From NCBI GenBank assembly GCA_965223725.1, contig CBDCXE010000005.1, positions 620,001-684,000 of the forward strand: DNA of 64,000 nucleotides, given 5' to 3'. This DNA comes from CBDCXE01 sp965223725 [NCBI: Nitrospinota bacterium] (GTDB lineage: Bacteria > Nitrospinota_A > UBA7883). The notes beneath the pieces were generated by a model. That model was given only the letters and a program-made list of their open reading frames with translations. It was not told the origin of the DNA and ran no database searches. A program made the position numbers and the translations under genes. Below, piece after piece: positions 26,716 to 35,142 of the stretch. Each line of letters begins with the position of its first letter. The stretch's first letter is position 1.

Positions 26716-27696
26716 CTATATTTTCCGTTCGATTATATAGTCGGCGGTCGATAACAGTGCGTCCAGATGGGGTGAGTCATCGAAACCGGCGAGGTTATCT
26801 TTGGCGGAGTCTATATATTCTCTGGCCAGCTTCAATGTATACTCGATCCCGCCATACTTTTTAATAATATCCAGCGTTGGCGCCAGATATTTTTTATCCT
26901 TGCCATCCTCATCCAGCGCTTTTCGAACCAGATCCTGCTCCGATGGATTCGCCTTGCCCCACGCATGGATTAGCGGCAGGGTCACCTTGCCTTCGGCCAG
27001 GTCGGCGCCCAACGGCTTGCCCCATTTGTCATCTTGCGCCACATAGTCGAGGACGTCATCCATCAGCTGAAATGCGATGCCGATATTCCTGCCATACTTT
27101 GCCAGCGCGGCTTCTTTGTCATCAGGCGCCTTGCCCAGGATGGCCCCGATCTCGCAACAGGCCATCATCAGCGCGCCGGTTTTTCTAAATATGGTGTCCA
27201 GGTAGATCTGTTCAGTCATCTCGATATTGCAGGTGTTCACCAGTTGCAGCACCTCACCCTCCGCCAGGTTTTTCGTCGCCCGGGAGACCGCCTGCACAAC
27301 GCGGATATCTGCGCCATCGCTCATGATCTGGAACGATTTGGCGAACAGGAAATCACCCACCAGAACAGAGGCCTGGTTGCCATACTTTATGTTGGACGAC
27401 TCCGACCCGCGCCGTATGTCCGCCTCGTCCACCACATCATCGTGCAAAAGCGTGGCGGCATGGATATACTCCGCCACAACAGAATATTCGATCTGCTTCT
27501 TGCTGCTGCCGTTGTGGCCGCATAGCTTGGAAGAGATTATCACCAGAAGCGGCCTGACCCGTTTGCCGCCTCCGCTGATCAGGTATGAGCTGATATCGGG
27601 GATGAGGGCGACATCGGAATGAAAATTCTCCTGTATCGCTTTTTCCACCAGGTCGAGTTCTGTTTTGTAAGTATTCAGGATTTCCTTGAAATCCAT
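26716..27696 (-). CDS. Long-chain polyprenyl diphosphate synthase
   Basis: Builds the C35-C45 isoprenoid tail of quinones (octaprenyl/heptaprenyl/solanesyl synthase type). The 326-residue protein has the first aspartate-rich motif DDVVD in LLHDDVVDEADIRR and the second DDVLD in QLMDDVLDY, plus GGGKRVRPLL and RKTGALMACCEI. A longer in-frame start (TTG, 27735) exists. The ATG at 27696 has AGGAG six bases upstream and begins MDFKEIL, so I prefer it. Chain length cannot be judged reliably from these residues. It is divergent from pdxA. Confidence 0.92.
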   Translation of the reverse strand: MDFKEILNTYKTELDLVEKAIQENFHSDVALIPDISSYLISGGGKRVRPLLVIISSKLCGHNGSSKKQIEYSVVAEYIHAATLLHDDVVDEADIRRGSESSNIKYGNQASVLVGDFLFAKSFQIMSDGADIRVVQAVSRATKNLAEGEVLQLVNTCNIEMTEQIYLDTIFRKTGALMMACCEIGAILGKAPDDKEAALAKYGRNIGIAFQLMDDVLDYVAQDDKWGKPLGADLAEGKVTLPLIHAWGKANPSEQDLVRKALDEDGKDKKYLAPTLDIIKKYGGIEYTLKLAREYIDSAKDNLAGFDDSPHLDALLSTADYIIERKI

Positions 27697-27821
27697 ACTC
27701 TTCTCCTGTAGAGACGTATTTTTTTGATCAGCCAATTCCCTATTGTCCTGCCAAGGCTATTGAAATAATCAATCTAATATAGCAGAGCGTCTGAATAAAA
27801 TGATATATTTCTGGCAAACTT

Positions 27822-28823
27822 ATGAAAGCGACAACCAGAAAAAATAACCGTATAGCAATATCATGGGGCGACCCCGCCGGCGTGGGGCCAGAGGTGGTTT
27901 TGAAGTCGTTTGTGGCGCTGCCCAAATCAATACGTAACCGGATCACCGTATTCGGCGACATCGAATATTTCCATACACTGAACAAATTAACCGGCGCCAA
28001 TGTACAACTGGAAGCGGTAGGGCAGGCGGGTAGGAGTGACGACTGTCTGCGGATAGAACAAGCGGTGACTCATCCTTACTCCGCTAATAACATGGGCAAG
28101 GCGCTGAAAAAGTGTGGCGCCAGTTCCATGATAGCGTTGGATAAAGCTATCGGGGCTGTGATGCAGGGTCGGTTTGGCGCGCTGGTCACAGCGCCGATAA
28201 ACAAGGAGTCGGTAAACCGGGCAGGGTACAAGATACCGGGGCATACAGAATACCTGCAGGCGAGGGTAGGTGTCGCGAACGTGGCCATGATGCTGGCGTC
28301 GAAGCAGCTGAAGGTTGTGCCGGCGACCACCCATATGGCGCTCTCGAAAGTTCCCAAAGCGTTGACGAAGGAGAAACTTGTCGCGCTGATCAGACTGATA
28401 GACGCCTCCATGAAGCAGTACGGTTTGCCAGAGCCGGTGATAGCGGTATGCGGGCTGAACCCGCACGCTTCTGATGGTGGCCTGTTTGGCAAGGAGGAGG
28501 GGGTGACAATAGCGCCCGCAATTCGCCAGGCGCGCCGGTCCGGTATCAACGTCACCGGCCCTTATTCCGCCGACGCCATGTTCACATCAGCGGCGCGGGC
28601 GGGTTATGACGTGGCGGTGGCTATGTATCACGATCAGGGGCTGATCCCGGTGAAGGCGTTGTCGTTCGGCAAGACCGCCAACATAACGCTGGGTTTGCCG
28701 TTCATCCGGGTATCGCCCGACCATGGCACCGCGTTCGATATCGCCGGGAAAAACAGGGCGGACGCCGGGCCGATGGTCCATGCGATCATAACTGCAAACC
28801 GTATGCTTGCGGGCAAGTTATAA
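27822..28823 (+). CDS. pdxA: 4-hydroxythreonine-4-phosphate dehydrogenase
   Basis: PdxA oxidises 4-phosphohydroxy-L-threonine in DXP-dependent pyridoxal phosphate synthesis. The 333-residue protein has ISWGDPAGVGPEVVLK at the N-terminus, TAPINKESVNRAGY, the metal-site region GHTEYLQ, GLNPHASDGGLFGKEE and AMYHDQGLIPVK, and SPDHGTAFDIAGK near the end. All are classic PdxA blocks. No other pdx genes are nearby. It ends ten bases before the convergent glycosyltransferase gene. Confidence 0.96.
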   Translation: MKATTRKNNRIAISWGDPAGVGPEVVLKSFVALPKSIRNRITVFGDIEYFHTLNKLTGANVQLEAVGQAGRSDDCLRIEQAVTHPYSANNMGKALKKCGASSMIALDKAIGAVMQGRFGALVTAPINKESVNRAGYKIPGHTEYLQARVGVANVAMMLASKQLKVVPATTHMALSKVPKALTKEKLVALIRLIDASMKQYGLPEPVIAVCGLNPHASDGGLFGKEEGVTIAPAIRQARRSGINVTGPYSADAMFTSAARAGYDVAVAMYHDQGLIPVKALSFGKTANITLGLPFIRVSPDHGTAFDIAGKNRADAGPMVHAIITANRMLAGKL

Positions 28824-28833
28824 ATAGTTTAGA

Positions 28834-29772
28834 TCAGGCGTTATTATCCGTACCACTTCTGAACAGTAAAGCAACGGATTTCAGCGCGTACCGACCCCAA
28901 ATGGCAGCTATGACGAACCACATGAACGGCGCCGGATATTCGTCCCGGAAAAATTTTCGGTAGAATCGGACCATGCCTTTATGCTTGTGCCAGTTGATCA
29001 TATGCAGCTGATCACTGCTGCACGCGCCTTTGACATGGATGACCGCCACATTCGGGACGAACAGAACCTTCCACCCAGCTTTGCTAAACCGATAGCACCA
29101 GTCCAAATCCTCGCAATGAATAAAATACCCTTCGTCGAGCGTTCCTACCTGATTCAACGCTTCACGTTTCACCAGCATGAACGCGCCCGACAGCGCTTCG
29201 ATATATATCGGCGCCATGGGCAACGGCGCTTCGTTCAGGTTGAAACCTTGATATTTCGGGTTATTCCTGAACAGCCGATCCAGATGAAGGATCCGAACAA
29301 AAGTTCGCCAGGGGGTAGGGGTCATCCGCCGGCATCCCGCCTGCTCGCTTCCATCCTGATTGCGTATCAGGCAGGTGGCCATCCCGGCGTCCGGGTGGTT
29401 TTTGAGCTGTTCTATCATTCTGGGTATGGTGTCAGGCTCCACCAGGCAATCAGGGTTGAGGAATAGTACGAAATCCGCCCGGGCATATGGCAAAGCGATG
29501 TTATTGGCCGTCGAGAAGCCAAGGTTGGCGCCGTTTTCTATAATGCGAAGACGGGGCTCATTGCCCAGCAGTTTGTGCAGGATTACTATGGAGTCATCAC
29601 CCGACCCGTTGTCTGCAACGATAACTTCGACAGATAGATCGGACCGCAGAACGGATCGTACACAGTCGGTTAACAGCTCACCCGCATTATAGTTGACAAT
29701 GATGACCGAGACATGTGGATGAATGTCGGGCGTTGGCCGATCATCTACCATGCCCTTCTTTTCAATCATCAT
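28834..29772 (-). CDS. Family 2 glycosyltransferase (rhamnosyltransferase-like)
   Basis: Transfers a sugar from a nucleotide donor onto a growing cell-surface glycan. The 312-residue protein has a GT2 fold: VSVIIVNYNAGELL, VEVIVADNGSGDDS, the DXD-like LFLNPDCLVEPDTI and the later block IEALSGAFMLVKREA...GYFIHCEDLDWCYR. The C-terminus has a hydrophobic segment (FVIAAIWGRYALKSVALL). The first codons are uncertain: the first ATG lacks a clear Shine-Dalgarno, and a start at MVDDRP is possible. It lies near an epimerase and the O-antigen ligase. Confidence 0.9.
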   Translation of the reverse strand: MMIEKKGMVDDRPTPDIHPHVSVIIVNYNAGELLTDCVRSVLRSDLSVEVIVADNGSGDDSIVILHKLLGNEPRLRIIENGANLGFSTANNIALPYARADFVLFLNPDCLVEPDTIPRMIEQLKNHPDAGMATCLIRNQDGSEQAGCRRMTPTPWRTFVRILHLDRLFRNNPKYQGFNLNEAPLPMAPIYIEALSGAFMLVKREALNQVGTLDEGYFIHCEDLDWCYRFSKAGWKVLFVPNVAVIHVKGACSSDQLHMINWHKHKGMVRFYRKFFRDEYPAPFMWFVIAAIWGRYALKSVALLFRSGTDNNA

Positions 29773-29863
29773 ATACCGTTCTTGAATTTATGAAAAATGT
29801 TGACGCGCAAACTGGATACGTCAACAATGCTTACAGATTCTATAACAGTTCATATTGTGACAG

Positions 29864-30724
29864 GTGACGGAAAATTTGGGTAGTCTGATCGTTACTGGAG
29901 CTTCCAGCCAGGTGGGGCATTATCTACTGGATAAGCTGGGCGCCAGCGAAAGAACGGTGTACGCCCTGTCCCGTGGCGCCCACACAGCGCGACAGAGTAA
30001 CATCACATGGATCAAGGCCGATCTGGAGCAGGGCATCGACTATTCCGAAATCGTCAATCCCGAATACCTGATCCATGTTGCGCCCCTGTGGACGGCGCCC
30101 GATATAATAGAAAAAGCGGCGGACGCAGGGGTGCGGCGGATTATTGCCATCGGCTCGATGAGCCGTTTCGAAAAAATCGACTCCGCCAGTGGCAAGGAGG
30201 CACATGTGGCCAGGGCGCTGATGGAGGCGGAGGATAATTTGCAAAGCACATGCGCTGACGTGGGTGTTGACTGGACGCTCTTTCGTCCAACCATGATCTA
30301 TTCCGACGGTATGGACAAAAACGTGAGCGCCATCGCGGCGATGATCCGACGTGCGCGGGTGTTCCCCATCGCAGGGGAAGGGAGTGGCCAGCGTATGCCG
30401 ATCCATGCCCAGGACCTTGCCAAGGCATGCATCCAGACGCTGGATAACCGTGCCACATATAACAAGGCGTATAACCTGGCGGGCGGCGAAAAACTGGCTT
30501 ATCACCAGATGGTGACGAGGATATTTGAAAGCGAAGGGATCAAACCGATGATACTGAAAATTCCAATACCAATATTGAGATCGGTTTTTAAAACCGCGTC
30601 GCTCATCCCGTCGCTGAAGCACCTGACGCCAGAGATGGCGAACAGAATGAACGAAGATCTGATAGCCGATTATAGCGAAGCGGCGGCGGATTTCGGGTTC
30701 AGCCCCCGCAGGTTTGAACCATAA
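29864..30724 (+). CDS. NAD-dependent epimerase/dehydratase-like protein
   Basis: A 286-residue extended-SDR protein. The nucleotide-binding turn is VTGASSQVGHYLLDKL, and later blocks include AIGSMSRF and TLFRPTMIYSDGMDKN, where sugar epimerases usually have the YxxxK dyad; I do not see a canonical YxxxK. It therefore may be an atypical member or an NmrA-like sensor. The start is GTG. Its location between a GT2 and the O-antigen ligase suggests nucleotide-sugar or envelope-glycan metabolism. It ends three bases before the convergent ligase gene. Confidence 0.75.
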   Translation: MTENLGSLIVTGASSQVGHYLLDKLGASERTVYALSRGAHTARQSNITWIKADLEQGIDYSEIVNPEYLIHVAPLWTAPDIIEKAADAGVRRIIAIGSMSRFEKIDSASGKEAHVARALMEAEDNLQSTCADVGVDWTLFRPTMIYSDGMDKNVSAIAAMIRRARVFPIAGEGSGQRMPIHAQDLAKACIQTLDNRATYNKAYNLAGGEKLAYHQMVTRIFESEGIKPMILKIPIPILRSVFKTASLIPSLKHLTPEMANRMNEDLIADYSEAAADFGFSPRRFEP

Positions 30725-30727
30725 CTA

Positions 30728-32710
30728 TTATCGCCAGTTATCCGAAGTTATGAGCCTGATCAACACACCAAAATCCCTGTCCGTGCCATCAATACCTTCT
30801 TTATACGAGTTGAACACCCTGTCCACTTCAAATCGCATTAAAATGTGGTCTGGGCTATTCTCGCCCAATTCAATGATTACATCATGGATATTGGGATTTT
30901 TAATCTCGACTTCCACAGTTTTATTCAGGTACATAATCGTCAGGTGATGCGGATTATCAGGCAAATCACGTATGGGGGAAGCGACCCGCAGCAGTAAAGT
31001 ATTACCATTCACTTCCACTTTCATCGCCGCTCTTTTCATCATATATCTGGCGGTGGTTCCATCCCGTTGCTTTTCCCAGCGATAGAATCCGGTCGAGTAG
31101 CCAGGGGATATCGGGTATGTGTATGCAGTATACGCCCGGGATACTATCGCCAACGCTAAAATGGCAATAATCGATATGATGGCCGCTCGGTTCAGCTTCA
31201 GGGGCCAAAGATCACTCATATAATTTTCCGCGGTTCCCACAAGTAACCCGCACATGATCCAAAAATATATGTCAATTATCCGGATATGGGTAATATCGTG
31301 AGTCAGCCCAAGAAGCAGCCAAACGGCAATTGTCACCATAATCGTGGCGATAATCGCCTTTATCCTGATCGGCTCGCTGTAATATAGCGCTTTGTAAGCG
31401 CCAGCGAAAAGATAAAATATAAATATAGAGAACGCTGCAATACCCACCAGACCTCTTTCCGCCAGCAACTTCAGGTATAGCGAATGGGCGGAGCCGGTAA
31501 AGCCGCCAACCCTTTTCAATGGTATCAGCGTAGCGTCATAAAACTCGAAATACATTGAATGAAACTTGCCCGCTCCTATACCAAAGAGCGGATAACCATG
31601 AAACATTTTCAGCGCTGTGTGCCAAAGGTAAAACCTCGGCTCGATGATACCGTTTTTATGAAAATAGAGCGGATCGTTGACAAACTGCGAAGCGCCGCTG
31701 ATGATTTTGGGCGATAGCGCGCCCAGCTTTGTGGTGACGACAGCGGCAGCGACTATGAAAATGGCAAGCGCGCTGAACATTAAGTATTTTTTTAAAAGAT
31801 CTGGCCGAAATTTATTTAATTTGAAATAGAATATTGGAACAAGCAAGGCGAGGATGATAAGCGTTAAGATGACAGATTTCTGACTTCCTTGCAAGAGTGC
31901 GAAAACAGTGACAGCCAGCGACAGTGCAATGATCCAACGGTTTTTGATATCTTTGTTGATTAAAAAATAGATAAAGAAAGGAGTCAATAAACATAGGTAT
32001 TGGCCGAGGTACTGTAAGTTATACGAGAATGCGCTGATCGATTTTGAGTGTGTACCCACCAGCGATGATCCAAGATAGTGCCATGGCTCTCCGGTTATAA
32101 CCGCAGGGAAATAGAACATCACAATCCCGGCGATAGATACCAGCATAGCGATAATTATTTTGGCGCTGAAAAGTTTATCCAGGTGCTCAGGTTTCTCGTA
32201 TGAAAAGCTGGATGTGGTAACGTAAAAAATCGTAATGCCTGTGAATATGTTGGCCATCACCTTGAACGAGTAAACCTGTGCGCTGGCATATTCATGCGCC
32301 CAAGTATAGAAGAGGTGATCCAGCGGATTGGCCCAAACCTCCAGCAGAAACTTTTTAAGATCGATGGGAAAGCTTAACAGCGTTGATATGGCAATCAGCA
32401 AACAGGGCAAAACCAGCCGAAACCGCAATTCCCTTCGGTATGGCCATAGCTTTGCAAACGCAATAATTATTACCAGATAAATGAACAATTCCAGAAGCCA
32501 ATAGTATGGCTTTGTGGAAGCGCCGAGGAAGAACGGCGTCGCCAGCAAAAGGAAAATAATGCCGTTGGCAGGGTTGTAGACTGTGACCGCGATCAGGTAT
32601 AGTGTCAGCGCCAGTGCGGCAACCTGCTCTGGTAATCCCAGAAAATAAGCGGACAGACCGATTAGGACAAAATAACCTGCGGTCCATAGTGGATTAACGA
32701 CTTTAGTCAT
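30728..32710 (-). CDS. O-antigen ligase / Wzy-like membrane protein
   Basis: A 660-residue polytopic protein with about twelve hydrophobic segments and a large periplasmic loop carrying the Wzy_C/WaaL signature (PRFYLWHTALKMFHGYPLFG and GFTGSAHSLYLKLLAERGL). These residues bind the lipid-linked glycan in O-antigen ligases. A soluble C-terminal beta-rich part (~560-660) is an extra domain. An in-frame ATG at 32767 would overlap the upstream TPR gene by 65 bases. The ATG at 32710, overlapping it by eight, gives the expected N-terminus MTKVVNPLW. Confidence 0.85.
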   Translation of the reverse strand: MTKVVNPLWTAGYFVLIGLSAYFLGLPEQVAALALTLYLIAVTVYNPANGIIFLLLATPFFLGASTKPYYWLLELFIYLVIIIAFAKLWPYRRELRFRLVLPCLLIAISTLLSFPIDLKKFLLEVWANPLDHLFYTWAHEYASAQVYSFKVMANIFTGITIFYVTTSSFSYEKPEHLDKLFSAKIIIAMLVSIAGIVMFYFPAVITGEPWHYLGSSLVGTHSKSISAFSYNLQYLGQYLCLLTPFFIYFLINKDIKNRWIIALSLAVTVFALLQGSQKSVILTLIILALLVPIFYFKLNKFRPDLLKKYLMFSALAIFIVAAAVVTTKLGALSPKIISGASQFVNDPLYFHKNGIIEPRFYLWHTALKMFHGYPLFGIGAGKFHSMYFEFYDATLIPLKRVGGFTGSAHSLYLKLLAERGLVGIAAFSIFIFYLFAGAYKALYYSEPIRIKAIIATIMVTIAVWLLLGLTHDITHIRIIDIYFWIMCGLLVGTAENYMSDLWPLKLNRAAIISIIAILALAIVSRAYTAYTYPISPGYSTGFYRWEKQRDGTTARYMMKRAAMKVEVNGNTLLLRVASPIRDLPDNPHHLTIMYLNKTVEVEIKNPNIHDVIIELGENSPDHILMRFEVDRVFNSYKEGIDGTDRDFGVLIRLITSDNWR

Positions 32711-33173
32711 GGCGCGATGATCGGATTTTACCTGTCGATTTTTGTTTGATGCGCTCCGCCCTTGCAAAATATTCCGACGCCAGGTCCGCCTGCCCGGTTT
32801 CTCCCAGCAAAAAGCCGTAATTCTCCAACACCGTAGCTACATAAGGGTGATCCTTGCCATACGAATTTTCTAATATCGTCAAAGCTCGAACGAACATCGG
32901 CTCCGCCAAATCATATTTCCGATGCCTGGCGTAATAATCTGCCAGATTATTAAGGCTGGTCGCCACCTTTGGATGATCAGGGCCAAACCTGATTTCATCC
33001 TCTTCCAGCACATGCCGCAGGCTGGTTTCGGTCTCGATAACCTTTTTCTGGCGTTCGATTTTTTGATTGACCCCACCATTATCAGCCATTTTCAGAATCG
33101 ATACAGCCATGAATGCGGCGCTGGCCAGTAGAATCCATTTTCCGGTTGATTGATTGAAATATTTTTGCGCCAT
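32703..33173 (-). CDS. Small membrane-anchored TPR protein
   Basis: A 156-residue protein with an N-terminal signal anchor (GKWILLASAAFMAVSIL) and two to three kinesin-light-chain-type TPRs (HPKVATSLNNLADYYARHRKY and HPYVATVLENYGFLLGETGQ). It is translationally coupled to the O-antigen ligase (eight-base overlap), so it is likely an accessory of that glycan step. It follows the aldolase gene of the microcompartment operon by 36 bases and could be read through from it. Confidence 0.8.
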   Translation of the reverse strand: MAQKYFNQSTGKWILLASAAFMAVSILKMADNGGVNQKIERQKKVIETETSLRHVLEEDEIRFGPDHPKVATSLNNLADYYARHRKYDLAEPMFVRALTILENSYGKDHPYVATVLENYGFLLGETGQADLASEYFARAERIKQKSTGKIRSSRHD

Positions 33174-33209
33174 GGCAGATTCTAGCAGTCCGTCCGGCTC
33201 AGGGCAACA

Positions 33210-34013
33210 CTACCTGCTCAACGAGGCGGCGATCTCTTCAGCGATGATCTCCATCATTTTATTTGGTTCAGAAGTGGTTGCATCCGGCACGGTCGGCCCA
33301 CAGTTGCGTTCATCCGAATGTTTGTTGCATGCGTTGCAATCGTTGCAGTTGTCCTGCTCCAGCTTTTTCCGCGGCCAACCGCGCTGGTCGCCGATCGACT
33401 GGAGCTGCTCGATCTGCTCGGCGGACAGCGGCTTGACATTACCCAGCTGCCGGGCGTGATGCGTCATCTCCGCCACATGCTCCATCCGCTCCAGCGTGTT
33501 ATACGCTTCATACACATCCCTGCCGACGGTCAGGCTGCCGTGCCGCTCCAGAATGATCGCGTCATGATCGTTAATATATTTCTCTATCGACGCTGGCACC
33601 TCGTCGGTGGTGGGTGGGGCATAGTCCGCGGTCGGGATGGAGCCGAGGGTGAACACCACTTCCGGCAACAGGCATTTGGCCAGCTTAATCCCCGCCAGTG
33701 AAAAAGCGACACACATGGTGGGATGGGCGTGGACGACCGCGCCGATATCGGGCCGTTCACGATAGCAGGTCAGATGCATCGATATCTCGCTGGACGGTTG
33801 CAGGCTGCCCGATATCAGGTTCCCCTCCATGTCGGTGACGATCAGGTCCTTTTCGGTCAGATAACCTTTATGCAACCCGGTGGGCGTGATAAGGATACGG
33901 TCCTTCTTCAGGCGGACGGAGACGTTGCCATCGGTGGAGCTGATCCAGCCGCGCGCATGGATCCGCTGGCACACTTCCACAATATCTTTGCGATGCTCTC
34001 TTTCGGTTTTCAT
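33210..34013 (-). CDS. Class II aldolase of the microcompartment, with Cys-rich linker and targeting tail
   Basis: Predicted to cleave a ketose 1-phosphate into dihydroxyacetone phosphate and an aldehyde inside the shell; fuculose/rhamnulose 1-phosphate aldolases are the closest known type. The catalytic domain (1-~215) has the zinc ligands H95, H97 and H158 and active-site E76 (PSSEISMH, VVHAHPT, ERHGS). Residues 220-240 are cysteine-rich, C223-x2-C226-x2-C229-x8-C238, which is unusual for the family. The last ~16 residues (NKMMEIIAEEIAASLS) form an amphipathic helix like the encapsulation peptides that carry enzymes into microcompartments. It is the last gene of the operon and overlaps the pentamer gene by four bases. 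The true substrate cannot be read from sequence. Confidence 0.88.
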   Translation of the reverse strand: MKTEREHRKDIVEVCQRIHARGWISSTDGNVSVRLKKDRILITPTGLHKGYLTEKDLIVTDMEGNLISGSLQPSSEISMHLTCYRERPDIGAVVHAHPTMCVAFSLAGIKLAKCLLPEVVFTLGSIPTADYAPPTTDEVPASIEKYINDHDAIILERHGSLTVGRDVYEAYNTLERMEHVAEMTHHARQLGNVKPLSAEQIEQLQSIGDQRGWPRKKLEQDNCNDCNACNKHSDERNCGPTVPDATTSEPNKMMEIIAEEIAASLSR

Positions 34014-34294
34014 TTAATCTGTTCCCCGTTGTTGTTTACTGAGTCAACCACACCTTCGATCACAGAATGAACCGGCGCGTTGTTATCCATGAACAGCTGC
34101 CGCGAAGCGTTCCCTTCCACCGCCACCAGCACAATATCGCCCGGGCCGGACTGGACGAAATCGACCGACAGAAACGTCTGGCCGTCCGGCTCCAGGTTCT
34201 CGTCCAGCGGCTGGACCACCATGATCTTGTGCCCGTTGTACACCGGATCCTTCACGGTCGATTGGATATTGCCTATCACTTTTGCCAGTTTCAT
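34010..34294 (-). CDS. Microcompartment vertex pentamer (EutN/CcmL), third copy
   Basis: A 94-residue BMC-P protein that caps the vertices of the polyhedral shell. It has the family pattern LAKVIGNIQSTVKDP, HKIMVVQPLD, the GPGDIVLVAVEGNASR turn and VHSVIEGVVDSV. It overlaps the aldolase start by four bases and follows another pentamer gene by three. Having several diverged BMC-P paralogues is characteristic of PVM-like loci. Confidence 0.93.
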   Translation of the reverse strand: MKLAKVIGNIQSTVKDPVYNGHKIMVVQPLDENLEPDGQTFLSVDFVQSGPGDIVLVAVEGNASRQLFMDNNAPVHSVIEGVVDSVNNNGEQIK

Positions 34295-34297
34295 AAT

Positions 34298-34567
34298 CTA
34301 TAGCTCCACATTGACCGAATCGACAATATTCACAATGCTGGCGTCAACCGGTGTGAAAGTTTTGTCGAGCGAGAGCGATGCCTCGCGGCCGGTGACATAC
34401 GCCACCAGGTCGCCCTGGCCCGACTGCAGCGGATCGGTCGCCACAATAGGCCCGCCCTTGGCGTTGTCGTCATGATCCACCGGCTGGACCAGCAGCAGCT
34501 TCACGCCGGTCAGCGGCTCATGTTTCTGCGTTGCCACCACCCTTCCTATCACCCTTGCCAGATGCAT
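34298..34567 (-). CDS. Microcompartment vertex pentamer (EutN/CcmL), second copy
   Basis: An 89-residue BMC-P shell protein: LARVIGRVVATQKHEPLTG, VKLLLVQPVD, GQGDLVAYVTGREAS and VDASIVNIVDSVNV. It is clearly paralogous to the proteins at 34010-34294 and 37963-38277 but well diverged from both, which suggests mixed or specialised vertices. It follows the trimer gene by eight bases. Confidence 0.93.
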   Translation of the reverse strand: MHLARVIGRVVATQKHEPLTGVKLLLVQPVDHDDNAKGGPIVATDPLQSGQGDLVAYVTGREASLSLDKTFTPVDASIVNIVDSVNVEL

Positions 34568-34575
34568 ATTCGTCT

Positions 34576-35133
34576 CTATAAAAGTTTGAGGTTAATATCC
34601 GCGTGCGGGTTCGGGACGATTTCGTTGCAGACCAGCACACCGTCCGCTTCAATGATCTCTATCCCCGCCTCCATGGCCGCCTCCACCTCGTTCAGGTCGC
34701 CGGTCATGGTATAGAACGATTTGCCGCCCAGGCCGTTGGCCAGCCGAAGCTCGATCAATGTCACGCCGCCCGCCTTGGCCGCCGCGTCTGCGGAGAGGAT
34801 GGAAGAGGCGACGGTAAACGTCTCCACCACGCCAAGCGAATCGATCTCGCTCACTTCCACGCAGGCTTCCATGGCCGGGATCAGCTGCTTCTCCGCATGG
34901 GGCAGGAACAGATCATCGACTATCATCTCGCCGGCGATCTCTCTGCCGGTGGTGATGGAGTTTTCCACCGACTCGGTTTCGCCGACGATCAGGATTATAT
35001 ACTTGCCGGGACAGACGGTCCGCGCCTCCATCAGCCGTACCGGCGCTTTCTTCACCATGGCGTCTGCTGTCCGCACACCGCGGGCGATGGAGCGAAGCTC
35101 TATCAACGCCACTGCCGGATCGTCATAACTCAT
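34576..35133 (-). CDS. Trimeric shell protein, PduT-like, with candidate Fe-S cysteine
   Basis: A 185-residue tandem BMC-domain protein (two ~85-residue BMC folds: LIELRSIARGVRTADAMVK and LIELRLANGLGGKSFYTM). Cys41 in the segment EARTVCPGKYI sits where PduT carries the cysteine that holds a 4Fe-4S cluster at the centre of the trimer. Beside a PduS-like gene, this suggests electrons cross the shell through the trimer pore. It follows the PduS-like gene by nine bases. Confidence 0.9.
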   Translation of the reverse strand: MSYDDPAVALIELRSIARGVRTADAMVKKAPVRLMEARTVCPGKYIILIVGETESVENSITTGREIAGEMIVDDLFLPHAEKQLIPAMEACVEVSEIDSLGVVETFTVASSILSADAAAKAGGVTLIELRLANGLGGKSFYTMTGDLNEVEAAMEAGIEIIEADGVLVCNEIVPNPHADINLKLL

Positions 35134-35142
35134 ATTTTCAAA

